Shown: piece after piece, positions 33,137 to 41,361 of the stretch
How positions within the stretch are numbered: the first letter of the stretch is position 1
How the letters are laid out: each line of letters opens with the position of its first letter
NCBI RefSeq assembly: GCF_017993425.1
Contig: NZ_JAGOMQ010000002.1
Coordinates: 62,001 to 126,000, forward strand
Direction of reading: 5' to 3'
Length of the DNA stretch: 64,000 nt
Source: Amaricoccus sp.
Lineage (GTDB): Bacteria; Pseudomonadota; Alphaproteobacteria; Rhodobacterales; Rhodobacteraceae
The notes under the pieces: model-generated
Told to the model about the DNA's origin: nothing
The model's database searches: none
What the model saw: only the letters and a program-made list of their open reading frames with translations
Position numbers and translations under genes: made by a program

Positions 33137-33155
33137 AGCGGCGGATAGTCGCGGG

Positions 33156-34139
33156 ATGGACGTTCTTTCGGACCTGCTGAGGGCCGTCCGCCTGACCGGA
33201 GCGGTCTATTTCGACATCCGGGCCCGCGCGCCCTGGGTCGCCGAGAGCCCTGCGGCCGAGCGGGTCGGCGGGCGGATGATGCCGGAGTTCGAGCGGGTGA
33301 TCTTCTTCCACATCGTGCTGGAGGGCCATTGCTGGGCGGGTCTGCCGGACGATCCGTCCGGCGCCGTCCGCGTCGGTCCCGGCGACGCGGTCGTCGTCCC
33401 CGGCGGCGACCGGCACGTGATGTCGAGCGCGCCGGGGATGCGCGCCGAGCCGGCGATGGACATCTACCGGCCGACGGGCGGCGAGGCCCTGCCGTATGTC
33501 TTCAACGACTTCGGCGGCAGCGGCGCGCCGACCCGCTACGCCTGCGGCTTCCTCGGCTACGATCGCCCGTTCAACCCGGTGCTCGACACCCTGCCGCGGC
33601 TCCTGCACGTGAACGCCGGACGCCCCGGGGCGGAGCTGCTCGTCGATCTCGCCCGCGTGGCGCTGCGCGAGAGCGGGAACCCGCAGCCGGGGGCGGAGGT
33701 GCTGCTCGGCAAGCTCGGGGAGCTGGTGTTCCTGCAGGCGATCCGCCAGCACGTCGCCGACCTGCCGGCCGGAGCGACCGGGTGGTTCGCCGGATTGCGC
33801 GACCGGCAGGTCGGCCGGGCGCTGGCGCTGATGCATGGCGATCCGGCCGCCCGCTGGTCGATCGCGACGCTGGCGGACGCCGTGGGGCTGTCGCGCTCGA
33901 CCTTCGCCGAGCGGTTCGCGGGGCTCGTCGGCGTCTCGCCGATGCACTACCTCGCGGACTGGCGGTTGCAGCTCGCCGCGCATGCGATCGAGGTCCGCGG
34001 CCTCAGCATCGCGCAGGCCGCGGCGGCGGTCGGGTACGAGTCCGAGGCGGCCTTCAGTCGCGCGTTTCGGAAGCGCGTGGGCCTGCCGCCGGGCGCCTGG
34101 CGCCGGCAGCGGCAGGCAGGGCGGGGGGGCTCGTCGTGA
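33156..34139 (+). CDS. AraC-family transcriptional regulator with cupin sensor
   Basis: A 327-residue regulator. The N-terminal half is a cupin_6 type sensor (FHIVLEGHCWAGL, VRVGPGDAVVVPGGDRHVM near residues 50-90). The C-terminal AraC domain (about residues 225-320) has the two helix-turn-helix motifs: WSIATLADAVGLSRSTFAERFAGLVG and LSIAQAAAAVGYESEAAFSRAFRKRVG. Members of this subfamily usually act on adjacent divergent oxidoreductase genes, which fits the neighbouring FAD oxidase. The start is the ATG at 33156. Confidence 0.93.
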   Translation: MDVLSDLLRAVRLTGAVYFDIRARAPWVAESPAAERVGGRMMPEFERVIFFHIVLEGHCWAGLPDDPSGAVRVGPGDAVVVPGGDRHVMSSAPGMRAEPAMDIYRPTGGEALPYVFNDFGGSGAPTRYACGFLGYDRPFNPVLDTLPRLLHVNAGRPGAELLVDLARVALRESGNPQPGAEVLLGKLGELVFLQAIRQHVADLPAGATGWFAGLRDRQVGRALALMHGDPAARWSIATLADAVGLSRSTFAERFAGLVGVSPMHYLADWRLQLAAHAIEVRGLSIAQAAAAVGYESEAAFSRAFRKRVGLPPGAWRRQRQAGRGGSS

Positions 34140-34346
34140 GGGTCGCGGGAAAGACTTCGGCGCCCTTGGCCCCGGCAGGGTCGTCGAGCCGCTTGCCGGC
34201 GTCGCCGAGGGCCGCGGCGGACGGCGGCGGGCGGTCAAGGCGCCGCCGCGGGGGCGAGCGGACCGCGGGCCGCTCGCTCCGCGCTCGATGACCTTCTGGA
34301 CCGCCGCGCCTGCGCGACGTCGGGGCGCCGGCGGCGGCGCGGCGGC

Positions 34347-34829
34347 TCAGCTGGCGGCGACGGCGGCTTCGAGGGCGGCGATGTCGATCTTGCCCATCGT
34401 CATCATCGCCGCGAAGGCGCGTTGCGCCGTGGCCTTGTCGGGGGTCGTCGTCAGCTCGAGGAGGCGTCTCGGGGTGATCTGCCAGGAGAAGCCCCAGCGG
34501 TCCCGGCACCAGCCGCAGGCGCTCTCGGCTCCGCCGTTGCCGACGACGGCGTTCCAGTAGCGGTCGGTCTCCGCCTGGTCCTCGGTGACGACCATGAAGC
34601 TCACCGCCTCGTTCGCCTTGAAGTTCGGGCCGCCGTTCAGGCCGACGAAGCGGCGGCCAAGGACGGTGAACTCCACGGTCAGCTCGGCGCCCGCGTCGCC
34701 GCCGGGGAAGTCGGCGGGGGCGGCGCTGGCGCGGCCGACGGCGCTGTCCGGGAAGGTCGCGGCGTAGAACTCCGCCGCCTTGCGCGCCTCGCCGTGGTCG
34801 TACCACAGGCAGGTGACGAGCTCGGTCAT
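34347..34829 (-). CDS. VOC-superfamily protein (PhnB / 3-demethylubiquinone methyltransferase-like domain)
   Basis: A 160-residue protein of the PhnB-like group. [71 protein letters not shown] and [15 protein letters not shown] are typical of PF06983-type proteins, whose biochemical role is poorly known. It is the last gene of the tetR-GST-VOC-VOC group and starts 12 bases after the preceding VOC gene, so co-transcription is likely. Confidence 0.88.
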   Translation of the reverse strand: MTELVTCLWYDHGEARKAAEFYAATFPDSAVGRASAAPADFPGGDAGAELTVEFTVLGRRFVGLNGGPNFKANEAVSFMVVTEDQAETDRYWNAVVGNGGAESACGWCRDRWGFSWQITPRRLLELTTTPDKATAQRAFAAMMTMGKIDIAALEAAVAAS

Positions 34830-34840
34830 CTCGTGCTCCT

Positions 34841-35266
34841 TCAGTTGCGGGCCTTGTCGCCCTCGAAGTTCAGCATCCAGGGCGTGCCGTATCGGTCGGT
34901 GAACATCGCGAAGCGCTCGGCCCAGAAGGTCTCGGCCGGGGCCATCTCGTCCGCCCCGACCGTCGCGGGGGCGAGCGCGGCGTGGATGCGGTCGAACTCG
35001 GCGCGCGATTTCGGCGCGAGGGAGATGCGGAAGCCCTGGGGCCGGGAGTAGTGCTGCCCGGGGGCGTCGGAGGCCATGATGGTGGCGGAGCCGAGGCGGA
35101 GGCTCATGTTCATCACCAGGTCGTCGCCGCCCGGCATCCGGCTCGCGGCGTCGGGCGCGTCGGCGTTGCGGAAGACGCCGAGGATCTCGCCGCCGAGCAC
35201 CTCGGCGTAGCGGGTCATCGCCTCGAGGCAGTCGCCCCGGAAGAAGAGGTAGATGGTCGGTTCCAT
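34841..35266 (-). CDS. VOC-superfamily protein (PhnB-like)
   Basis: A 141-residue protein starting [26 protein letters not shown] and ending [18 protein letters not shown], the usual PhnB-like frame with [19 protein letters not shown] in the middle. Function is unknown beyond the fold. The ATG at 35266 has GGGAGA upstream. The reading frame stays open upstream through the broken GST remnant, giving a possible 208-residue product from a GTG at 35467. I prefer the ATG because family similarity begins there. Confidence 0.88.
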   Translation of the reverse strand: MEPTIYLFFRGDCLEAMTRYAEVLGGEILGVFRNADAPDAASRMPGGDDLVMNMSLRLGSATIMASDAPGQHYSRPQGFRISLAPKSRAEFDRIHAALAPATVGADEMAPAETFWAERFAMFTDRYGTPWMLNFEGDKARN

Positions 35267-35336
35267 TGCGGGTCTCCCTGAAGGGGTCGGGTCGCTCGGT
35301 GCGCCGCAGGTTCCGCGAGCATCGCGGGATCCCTGT

Positions 35337-35490
35337 GGGCCGTGGGCGGAGATGTGGCGGCGCTGGTCGGCGACCGCCTTGCGGAAGGCGGGGCGCCCGA
35401 GGCAGCGCCCGCGGCAGGCGGCGAGGGTCGGCGTGTCCGCGAGCAGGTCGGCATGGCCGGCGCCCACTGGAAGGCGGTCACGACGATCAT
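35337..35490 (-). pseudogene. Remnant of a glutathione S-transferase C-terminal domain, frameshifted
   Basis: Between the intact GST and the VOC gene lies a piece that reads like the end of another GST, split over two frames. [11 protein letters not shown] starts at the ATG that overlaps the GST stop. After a shift near 35455, [19 protein letters not shown] and [19 protein letters not shown] follow in the next frame. The pattern matches the C-terminal helices of the intact neighbour (LPAYVARGEARPAFARAF). It looks like a duplicated or inherited second GST that has been deleted down to its tail. Confidence 0.6.
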
Positions 35491-36182
35491 GGTCGTCTCC
35501 CCCCGGTCGGTTCCCGCGGCGCCGGCGAGGCGGCCGCGGCGTGGGCGTCGAAGAAGGCGCGCTGGGCGGCGAAGGCGCGGGCGAAGGCCGGGCGGGCCTC
35601 GCCCCGGGCGACGTAGGCGGGGAGGTTCGGGAATTCCTCCAGGAGGCCGGAGCCGGAGAGCCGGCGCAGGACGTCGACCATCATCAGGTCGCCGGCGCTG
35701 AACGGCCCGTCGAGCCAGTCGGCGTCGCCGAGCCGGCGGGCGAGGTCGGCGAGCCGGCCGTGGATGCGGTCCTCGGCCGCCCGCAGGCGGGGCGCGGCCC
35801 AGGGCTCGCCGGCCTCCAGATACTCGGCGGCCTCGCGGTCGAGGATCGGCGGCTCGACCGTGCTGAGGGCGGCGAACATCCAGCCGATCGCGCGCGCCCG
35901 GGCTGTCGGGTCGACGGGCAGCAGGCCGGCGCGCGAGGTGGCGATGTGGAGGACGATCGCGCCGGACTCGAAGAGGGCGAGGGCGCCGTCCTCGAAGGTG
36001 GGGATCTGCCCGAACGGGTGGAGCGCCCGGTGCGCGGGCGCCTTCATCGCGGCGAAGGAGACCGGCCGGACCCGATAGGGCTGGCCGACCTCCTCGAACG
36101 CCCAGCGGACGCGCATGTCGCGGGCCATCCCCTGGCCGCCGTCCGGCGAATGCTCGAAGGCGGTGATGGTGGGCACGGTCAC
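35487..36182 (-). CDS. Glutathione S-transferase family protein
   Basis: A 231-residue cytoplasmic protein with a thioredoxin-like N-terminal domain: TITAFEHSPDGGQGMARDMRVRWAFEEVG, NPFGQIPTFED-like HPFGQIPTFEDGALALFESGAIV, with the cis-Pro and Glu-Ser of the glutathione site. An all-helical C-terminal domain follows (WLDGPFSAGDLMMVDVLRRL). It starts at GTG 36182, overlapping the tetR stop (GTGA) with AGGAAGGA upstream, so the regulator and this enzyme are coupled. Likely a detoxification enzyme controlled by the TetR protein; substrate unknown. Confidence 0.92.
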   Translation of the reverse strand: MTVPTITAFEHSPDGGQGMARDMRVRWAFEEVGQPYRVRPVSFAAMKAPAHRALHPFGQIPTFEDGALALFESGAIVLHIATSRAGLLPVDPTARARAIGWMFAALSTVEPPILDREAAEYLEAGEPWAAPRLRAAEDRIHGRLADLARRLGDADWLDGPFSAGDLMMVDVLRRLSGSGLLEEFPNLPAYVARGEARPAFARAFAAQRAFFDAHAAAASPAPREPTGGRRP

Positions 36183-36814
36183 GGCGTCGATCCTTCCTGA
36201 CGCCCGAACAGCAGCCGCACGTAGCGCGCGAGATGGTCGACGCTGTCGCGCGCGACCTGCGCGTCGCCGGTCGCCTTGGCGAGGATGAAGGCGCCCTGCA
36301 GCACGGCCTGGGTGTGGACGGCGAGGCTCGCCGCGGTCCAGTCCGCCGCGAGCCCGTGCGCCGCCATCGCCGCGGCGATGTCCGGCTCGATCGTCGCGGC
36401 ATGGGCGAAGATGCTGGCGGCGCAGGCGTCGCGGATCGCCGGGTGCGAGGCGTAGACCTCCTGCGCCATGGTGCCGACGAGGCAGGTGAAGGCGGCGAGC
36501 TCGCCGTCGATGATCGTCCGGCGGAACGCGATGTAGCCGAGCACCCGGTCGAGCGGGTCGGCGTGGTCGTGGTAGGGCGCGGCGGCGAAGAAGGCGGAGG
36601 TGGTCTCGGCCCAGTAGGCGGCGGCCGCGACCCCGAGCGCCTCCTTGCTGGCGAAATGGTGGAAGAACGCCCCCTTGGTCACCCCGGCCGCCTTGCAGAG
36701 ATCGTCGACGGTCGTCGCCGCGAAGCCCTGCGCCCGGATGACGTCGCGCGCGGCCTTCAGGAGCCTGTCCCGGGCTTCGCCGCGTCGGGGGGTCTGGTCG
36801 GCTGGCTGGCTCAT
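36179..36814 (-). CDS. TetR/AcrR-family transcriptional repressor
   Basis: A 211-residue regulator. The N-terminal helix-turn-helix reads RDLLKAARDVIRAQGFAATT-like (RLLKAARDVIRAQGF, TTVDDLCKAAGVTKGAFFHHFASKEAL, residues 20-65), and the rest is the ligand-binding/dimer part (YIAFRRTIIDGELAAFTCLVGTMAQEVY). An upstream ATG at 36826 lies inside the -10 box, so I use 36814. It heads the operon with GST and two VOC genes and has a palindromic operator in its own promoter, so autorepression relieved by an electrophile is a reasonable guess. Confidence 0.93.
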   Translation of the reverse strand: MSQPADQTPRRGEARDRLLKAARDVIRAQGFAATTVDDLCKAAGVTKGAFFHHFASKEALGVAAAAYWAETTSAFFAAAPYHDHADPLDRVLGYIAFRRTIIDGELAAFTCLVGTMAQEVYASHPAIRDACAASIFAHAATIEPDIAAAMAAHGLAADWTAASLAVHTQAVLQGAFILAKATGDAQVARDSVDHLARYVRLLFGRQEGSTP

Positions 36815-36821
36815 GCGTAAA

Positions 36822-36851
36822 GTCATACCGACCGGTTGGTATCTTTGTCAA
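36822..36851 (-). promoter_or_regulatory. tetR promoter with palindromic operator in the spacer
   Basis: Reading on the minus strand: TTGACA (36851-36846), an 18-base spacer, then TATGAC (36827-36822), close to the sigma-70 consensus. Overlapping the spacer and -10 is ATACCAACCGGTCGGTAT (36842-36825), a palindrome with one mismatched pair. A repressor bound here would block polymerase directly. Transcription should begin at about 36815, right at the ATG of tetR, so the mRNA may be leaderless. Confidence 0.72.
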
Positions 36852-36997
36852 GCGACCGGCCGGCGGCGAGGATCACGACCCTTCCTCCCAGGCCGCCGCC
36901 GGCGCGTATGGACCGTCTGGCCGACGCGGGCGTCCGGGAAGGCGGTGGCGTCCGCGGTGGGGCGGCGGCTCGGGCGCGCCTTGCGGGCGGATCCTGG

Positions 36998-37576
36998 CTA
37001 GGGCAGCTGGTCCGAGGGCAGGAAGGGGAAGAACGTGCCGTCGGAGGTGACGCCGAGCCACGAGGCGCCGGCGTGGGGGCGGTGCTCGGCGATCTCGACG
37101 AGGCGGTAGAAGCTCTTGCGGTCGATGAGCGCCTCCAGGCCGCGGCGGACGTGGACGTAAGGCGCGGGCTCGCCGGTCGCGGGGTCGAGGGCGACGCGGA
37201 TCGGGTTATCGGGGCCGGCGGTGGTCTCGTCGTCGGTCGGGGTGGTGAAGGTGATGCGCTGGCCGGCGCCGGCGCCGGCCACGGTGAAGTCGACCGCGAC
37301 GAAGGGGGCGTCGTCGACGCGGATGCCGACCTTCTCGACCGGGGTGACGAGGAAGTAGGCGTCGCCCTCGCGCTTGAGGATCGAGGAGAAGAGCTTGACC
37401 AGCGGCTTCCGGCCGATCGGCGTGCCGAGGTAGAACCAGGTCCCGTCGCGGGCGATGCGCATGTCGATGTCGCCGCAGAAGGGCGGGTTCCAGAGATGCA
37501 CCGGCGGCGGGCCGCGGCGCGTCGCGGTGCGCGCCGCCGTGGCCAGCGTGTCGGCGGAAGGGGCGGGGTCGGCCAT
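36998..37576 (-). CDS. DUF1285 family protein
   Basis: A 192-residue protein of unknown role in the DUF1285 family. Conserved stretches are VHLWNPPFCGDIDMRIARDG, WFYLGTPIGRKPLVKLFSSIL, YFLVTPVEKVGIRVDDAPFVA and the end WLGVTSDGTFFPF. No signal peptide or membrane segment is seen. The ATG at 37576 has AAGGAGG seven bases upstream. It follows the sulfotransferase gene by 22 bases on the same strand, so they may share a transcript. Confidence 0.9.
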   Translation of the reverse strand: MADPAPSADTLATAARTATRRGPPPVHLWNPPFCGDIDMRIARDGTWFYLGTPIGRKPLVKLFSSILKREGDAYFLVTPVEKVGIRVDDAPFVAVDFTVAGAGAGQRITFTTPTDDETTAGPDNPIRVALDPATGEPAPYVHVRRGLEALIDRKSFYRLVEIAEHRPHAGASWLGVTSDGTFFPFLPSDQLP

Positions 37577-37598
37577 GGCGTCCTCCTTGCCCGGGAGG

Positions 37599-38564
37599 CT
37601 AGCGCCCCGCGGCCGCCTCGGCAACGCGGGCGGGCGGGGTGAGGGCCTTGCGGCCGAGCTCGAGGAAGGCGGCGCAGTCGGGGGGGAGGCAGCGGGCCTT
37701 GGCGGCCTCGTAGAGGGCGAGCTCGTCCTCGGTGAGGACGCCGCGCCAGCGGCCGTTCGTGCCCTTGTGGAAGAAGGTGGCGAGGCCGTCGCGCCAGGTC
37801 GCCAGCGCGCGGTCCTCGGCCATCGGGCCGGCGGTGCGGTCGGCGCGGAGGGCGGTGAAGCTCGTCGCGGCGGCGATCGCCGCGCGGCGGTCGGGGGCGA
37901 GGGGGAGGTCGAGGAAGGCGGCGAGGCGGGCGATCTCGCCGTCGAGGTCGTCGAGGAGGTCCTGGAAGTGGACGAGGTGGAGGTTCGGCAGATGCCGGAA
38001 GCGCCACCAGCTGGCGGCGTGGTAGAGGTTGCCGGAATGCGGCCAGCCGTCGCTCTCCCACGGGAACCAGCCCTCGGAGATCCAGCGCGGCCAGAGCGCG
38101 TGGAGATCGGCGGGGCAGCGCGGCATGGGCGTGACGCCCGCGGGCTGCGGGCGCGCGTGCCAGGCGTCGGTGAAGCCGGAATAGTGGTTCCAGAACGACA
38201 TGAAGACGTCGCGGGGGTCGCGCATCGCCACGACGTAGCGGACCTCGGGGAACCAGGGCAGGGCGTCGAGCGGCAGGTGGGACTTGAGGAAGCGGCGGTG
38301 GGTCTGCGCCTCCAGCGCGGCGTGGAGCGCGGCGGGGTCGTCGCAGCGGCGGTCCACCCAGGGCGAGACCTCGCCGACGGGAGGCCGCGGCGGCTCGGGA
38401 AAGACGAGCTGGCGCAGGATGTTCTGCATCCAGGTGGTCCCGGACTTGTAGGAGGTGGCGATGACCACGTCGCCGGGGCGGGGGCGGAAGGCGTCCCAGT
38501 TGCGGCTGTCGAAGATGTAGCTGACGTAGTCGCGGGTCCGCCGGGGAAGGGGGCCGGGGCTCAT
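37599..38564 (-). CDS. Sulfotransferase (PAPS-dependent, cytosolic type)
   Basis: A 321-residue Sulfotransfer_1 protein that should move a sulfo group from PAPS to a small acceptor. The 5'-phosphosulfate loop is IATSYKSGTTWMQNIL (near residue 36), the conserved His sits in RFLKSHLPLDALPW, the 3'-phosphate site is VVAMRDPRDVFMSFWNHY, and the C-terminal loop is FFHKGTNGRWRGVL. This layout is closest to animal-type small-molecule sulfotransferases. Its ATG overlaps the stop of the upstream membrane gene (ATGA). The acceptor is unknown. Confidence 0.92.
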   Translation of the reverse strand: MSPGPLPRRTRDYVSYIFDSRNWDAFRPRPGDVVIATSYKSGTTWMQNILRQLVFPEPPRPPVGEVSPWVDRRCDDPAALHAALEAQTHRRFLKSHLPLDALPWFPEVRYVVAMRDPRDVFMSFWNHYSGFTDAWHARPQPAGVTPMPRCPADLHALWPRWISEGWFPWESDGWPHSGNLYHAASWWRFRHLPNLHLVHFQDLLDDLDGEIARLAAFLDLPLAPDRRAAIAAATSFTALRADRTAGPMAEDRALATWRDGLATFFHKGTNGRWRGVLTEDELALYEAAKARCLPPDCAAFLELGRKALTPPARVAEAAAGR

Positions 38565-38968
38565 GCCCGGAGCCCGGCGGCCGGGCGGCGGGCCGGGAGG
38601 GCGGCGCGCAGGTCGAGGACGAGGACGACGAGGAAGAGCGCCATGCCCGCGAGGACGGCGAGCGAGCCGGCGATGATCAGCGGCGCGGCGTCGGCGCCGG
38701 TGGCGAGGTAGGCGGCGAGGCCGCCGGTCATCACCGGCATGCCGAGGGCGCCGGCGCCGACCTGGACCCAGGCGAGCGCGTCGCAGCGCCGCGTGACGCC
38801 GCGGTGGTAGAGGCCGTAGAGCGCGAGGGTGGCCCAGCCGAGCAGGTTGATGTGGGCGTGGACCGGGGCGAGGGTGAAGTCCTCGTTCATCCCCATCCAG
38901 ATGCCGAGGCCCATGCCCGAGAGGGCCGAAAGGGCGGCGGCGATGAAACAGAAATACGCGATGCGCAT
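38561..38968 (-). CDS. Small four-helix membrane protein resembling heme-copper oxidase subunit I fragments
   Basis: A 135-residue inner-membrane protein with four hydrophobic segments (about 5-27, 38-58, 68-90, 97-120). The segment TLAPVHAHINLLGWATLALYGLYHR resembles a short family often annotated as cytochrome-c oxidase-like, in which HAHINLLGW aligns with a heme-ligand helix of cbb3-type subunit I. Whether it binds heme is unproven. It is coupled to the sulfotransferase gene by an ATGA overlap. Confidence 0.75.
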   Translation of the reverse strand: MRIAYFCFIAAALSALSGMGLGIWMGMNEDFTLAPVHAHINLLGWATLALYGLYHRGVTRRCDALAWVQVGAGALGMPVMTGGLAAYLATGADAAPLIIAGSLAVLAGMALFLVVLVLDLRAALPARRPAAGLRA

Positions 38969-39423
38969 GGCGCTGAACTCTCTTCGTTGCGAACCGTCGA
39001 GGCCGGGAGGGCCGCCAATTGGAAATGCCGGGAGGCGTGAATGCGCCCCTTGGTCTCGAAATGAGCGGCCTCCATACATCGGGACGGGTGAGTCGGCCAA
39101 GGGAATTCTGGCCGGCGCCCCGGTCGCGGGCAGGCCCGCCGGCGCGCGCAGGGGGCTCGCGTGGCGGGGCCGGGGTCCCGGCGGCGCGTGGACCGGCAGG
39201 GTGTCCGGCTGGCGCAAGGGGCGCGCGCAGAGGGGCCGGGGTCCAGGCGGCGATCGGGGGCGGCGGGCATTGCTGCGGCGCCACATGGAGGGCGCAATTG
39301 CTGCGGCGCCGGGATTGTGACGCGCTTGGGCATTGCTGCATTCCTGCATCCGGGCGATGCTCGCCGGGTTGGCGGCGGCCGGTCCCGGGCGGGCGGCGGC
39401 CCCGCGCGTAGGAGGTGGAGCGC
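38969..39423. other. Gene-free spacer between divergent genes, with short direct repeats
   Basis: No supported gene. The core ATTGCTGC recurs at 39269, 39297 and 39332; the first two are extended to ATTGCTGCGGCGCC. A GGGGCCGGGGTCC block also occurs twice (near 39173 and 39233). This is the only room for promoters of the MoxR operon and of the membrane protein/sulfotransferase pair. AGGAGG at 39410 serves moxR. Confidence 0.4.
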
Positions 39424-40427
<1,004 letters not shown>

Positions 40428-40431
<4 letters not shown>

Positions 40432-41351
40432 TCGCTCCCGCGCCCCTGCGCGGACGTCACAAGCCGCAGGGGCCGGTCGGGCTGAGGCGCGACGCGGAGA
40501 AGGTCGCGGGCGCGCTGCCGCCGCTCCTCGCCGAGGCGGAGCATCTGGCCGCCTCGGTCGCCATGGGCTTCCATGGCCGGAGGCGGGCCGGGCACGGCGA
40601 GAATTTCTGGCAGTACCGGCAGGCGATGCCGGGGGACGCGCGCTCGGCGGTCGACTGGCGGCGGTCGGGCAAGTCGGACCAGCAGTTCATCCGCGAGATG
40701 GAGTGGGAGGCGGCGCAGACCGTCTCGTTCTGGGTCGACGACGCGCTGGCCATGGACTACCGCGATTCCGACGACGCCAAGGCGCGCTCGAAGTTCGAGC
40801 GGGCGGCGCTCTTGTCGCTGGCGCTCTCCGTCCTGCTCATCAAGGGCGGCGAGCGGGTGGCGCTGATGGGCACCGACGCGGCGCAGCCGCAGCCGGGGCG
40901 GGCGCAGCTGAACCGCATGGCGCTGACGCTCGGGGGCGCGTTTCGCGACGACCGCCCGGATTATGGCGCGCCGCCGGCGGACCGGCTGGCGCGCGGCGGG
41001 CGGGCGGTGTTCCTGTCGGATTTCCTCGGCGATCTGGACGGGTTGGCCGGGCCGATGGCCCATGCCGCGGACCAGGGCGTGCGCGGCGTCTTCGTGCAGG
41101 TGCTCGACCAGAGCGAGGAGGCGTTCCCCTTCGACGGGCGGCTGATCTTCGAGAGCATGGGCGGCGGCTCGCGGTTCGAGACGCAGCGGGCGCGGGCGTT
41201 GCAGGAGGCGTATCGCGAGCGGCTGGCGGCCCGGCGGGCGGAGCTGCGGGCGCTGGCGGCGCGGTTCGGCTGGCGGTTCTATCCGCACCGCACCAGCGAG
41301 AGCCCGCGGGCGGCGCTGCTCTGGCTCTACATGGCGATCGGCGACGGGTGA
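40428..41351 (+). CDS. DUF58 domain protein
   Basis: A 307-residue protein of the DUF58 (YeaD2-like) family, which regularly follows moxR. The family core is HGRRRAGHGENFWQYRQAMPGDARSAVDWRRSGKSD near residues 49-85, then MEWEAAQTVSFWVDDALAM, a von Willebrand-like segment. No membrane helix is evident. It begins at GTG 40428 overlapping the moxR stop (GTGA). Together with MoxR and the next two genes it should form an envelope-associated complex. Confidence 0.92.
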
Positions 41352-41361
41352 GGCGGGGGCG

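Noticed and set aside
34841..35467. A 208-residue fused GST-tail/VOC protein as the main product
   Set aside because: The frame is open, but family similarity and a ribosome binding site support the ATG at 35266; kept only as a possibility in the findings.
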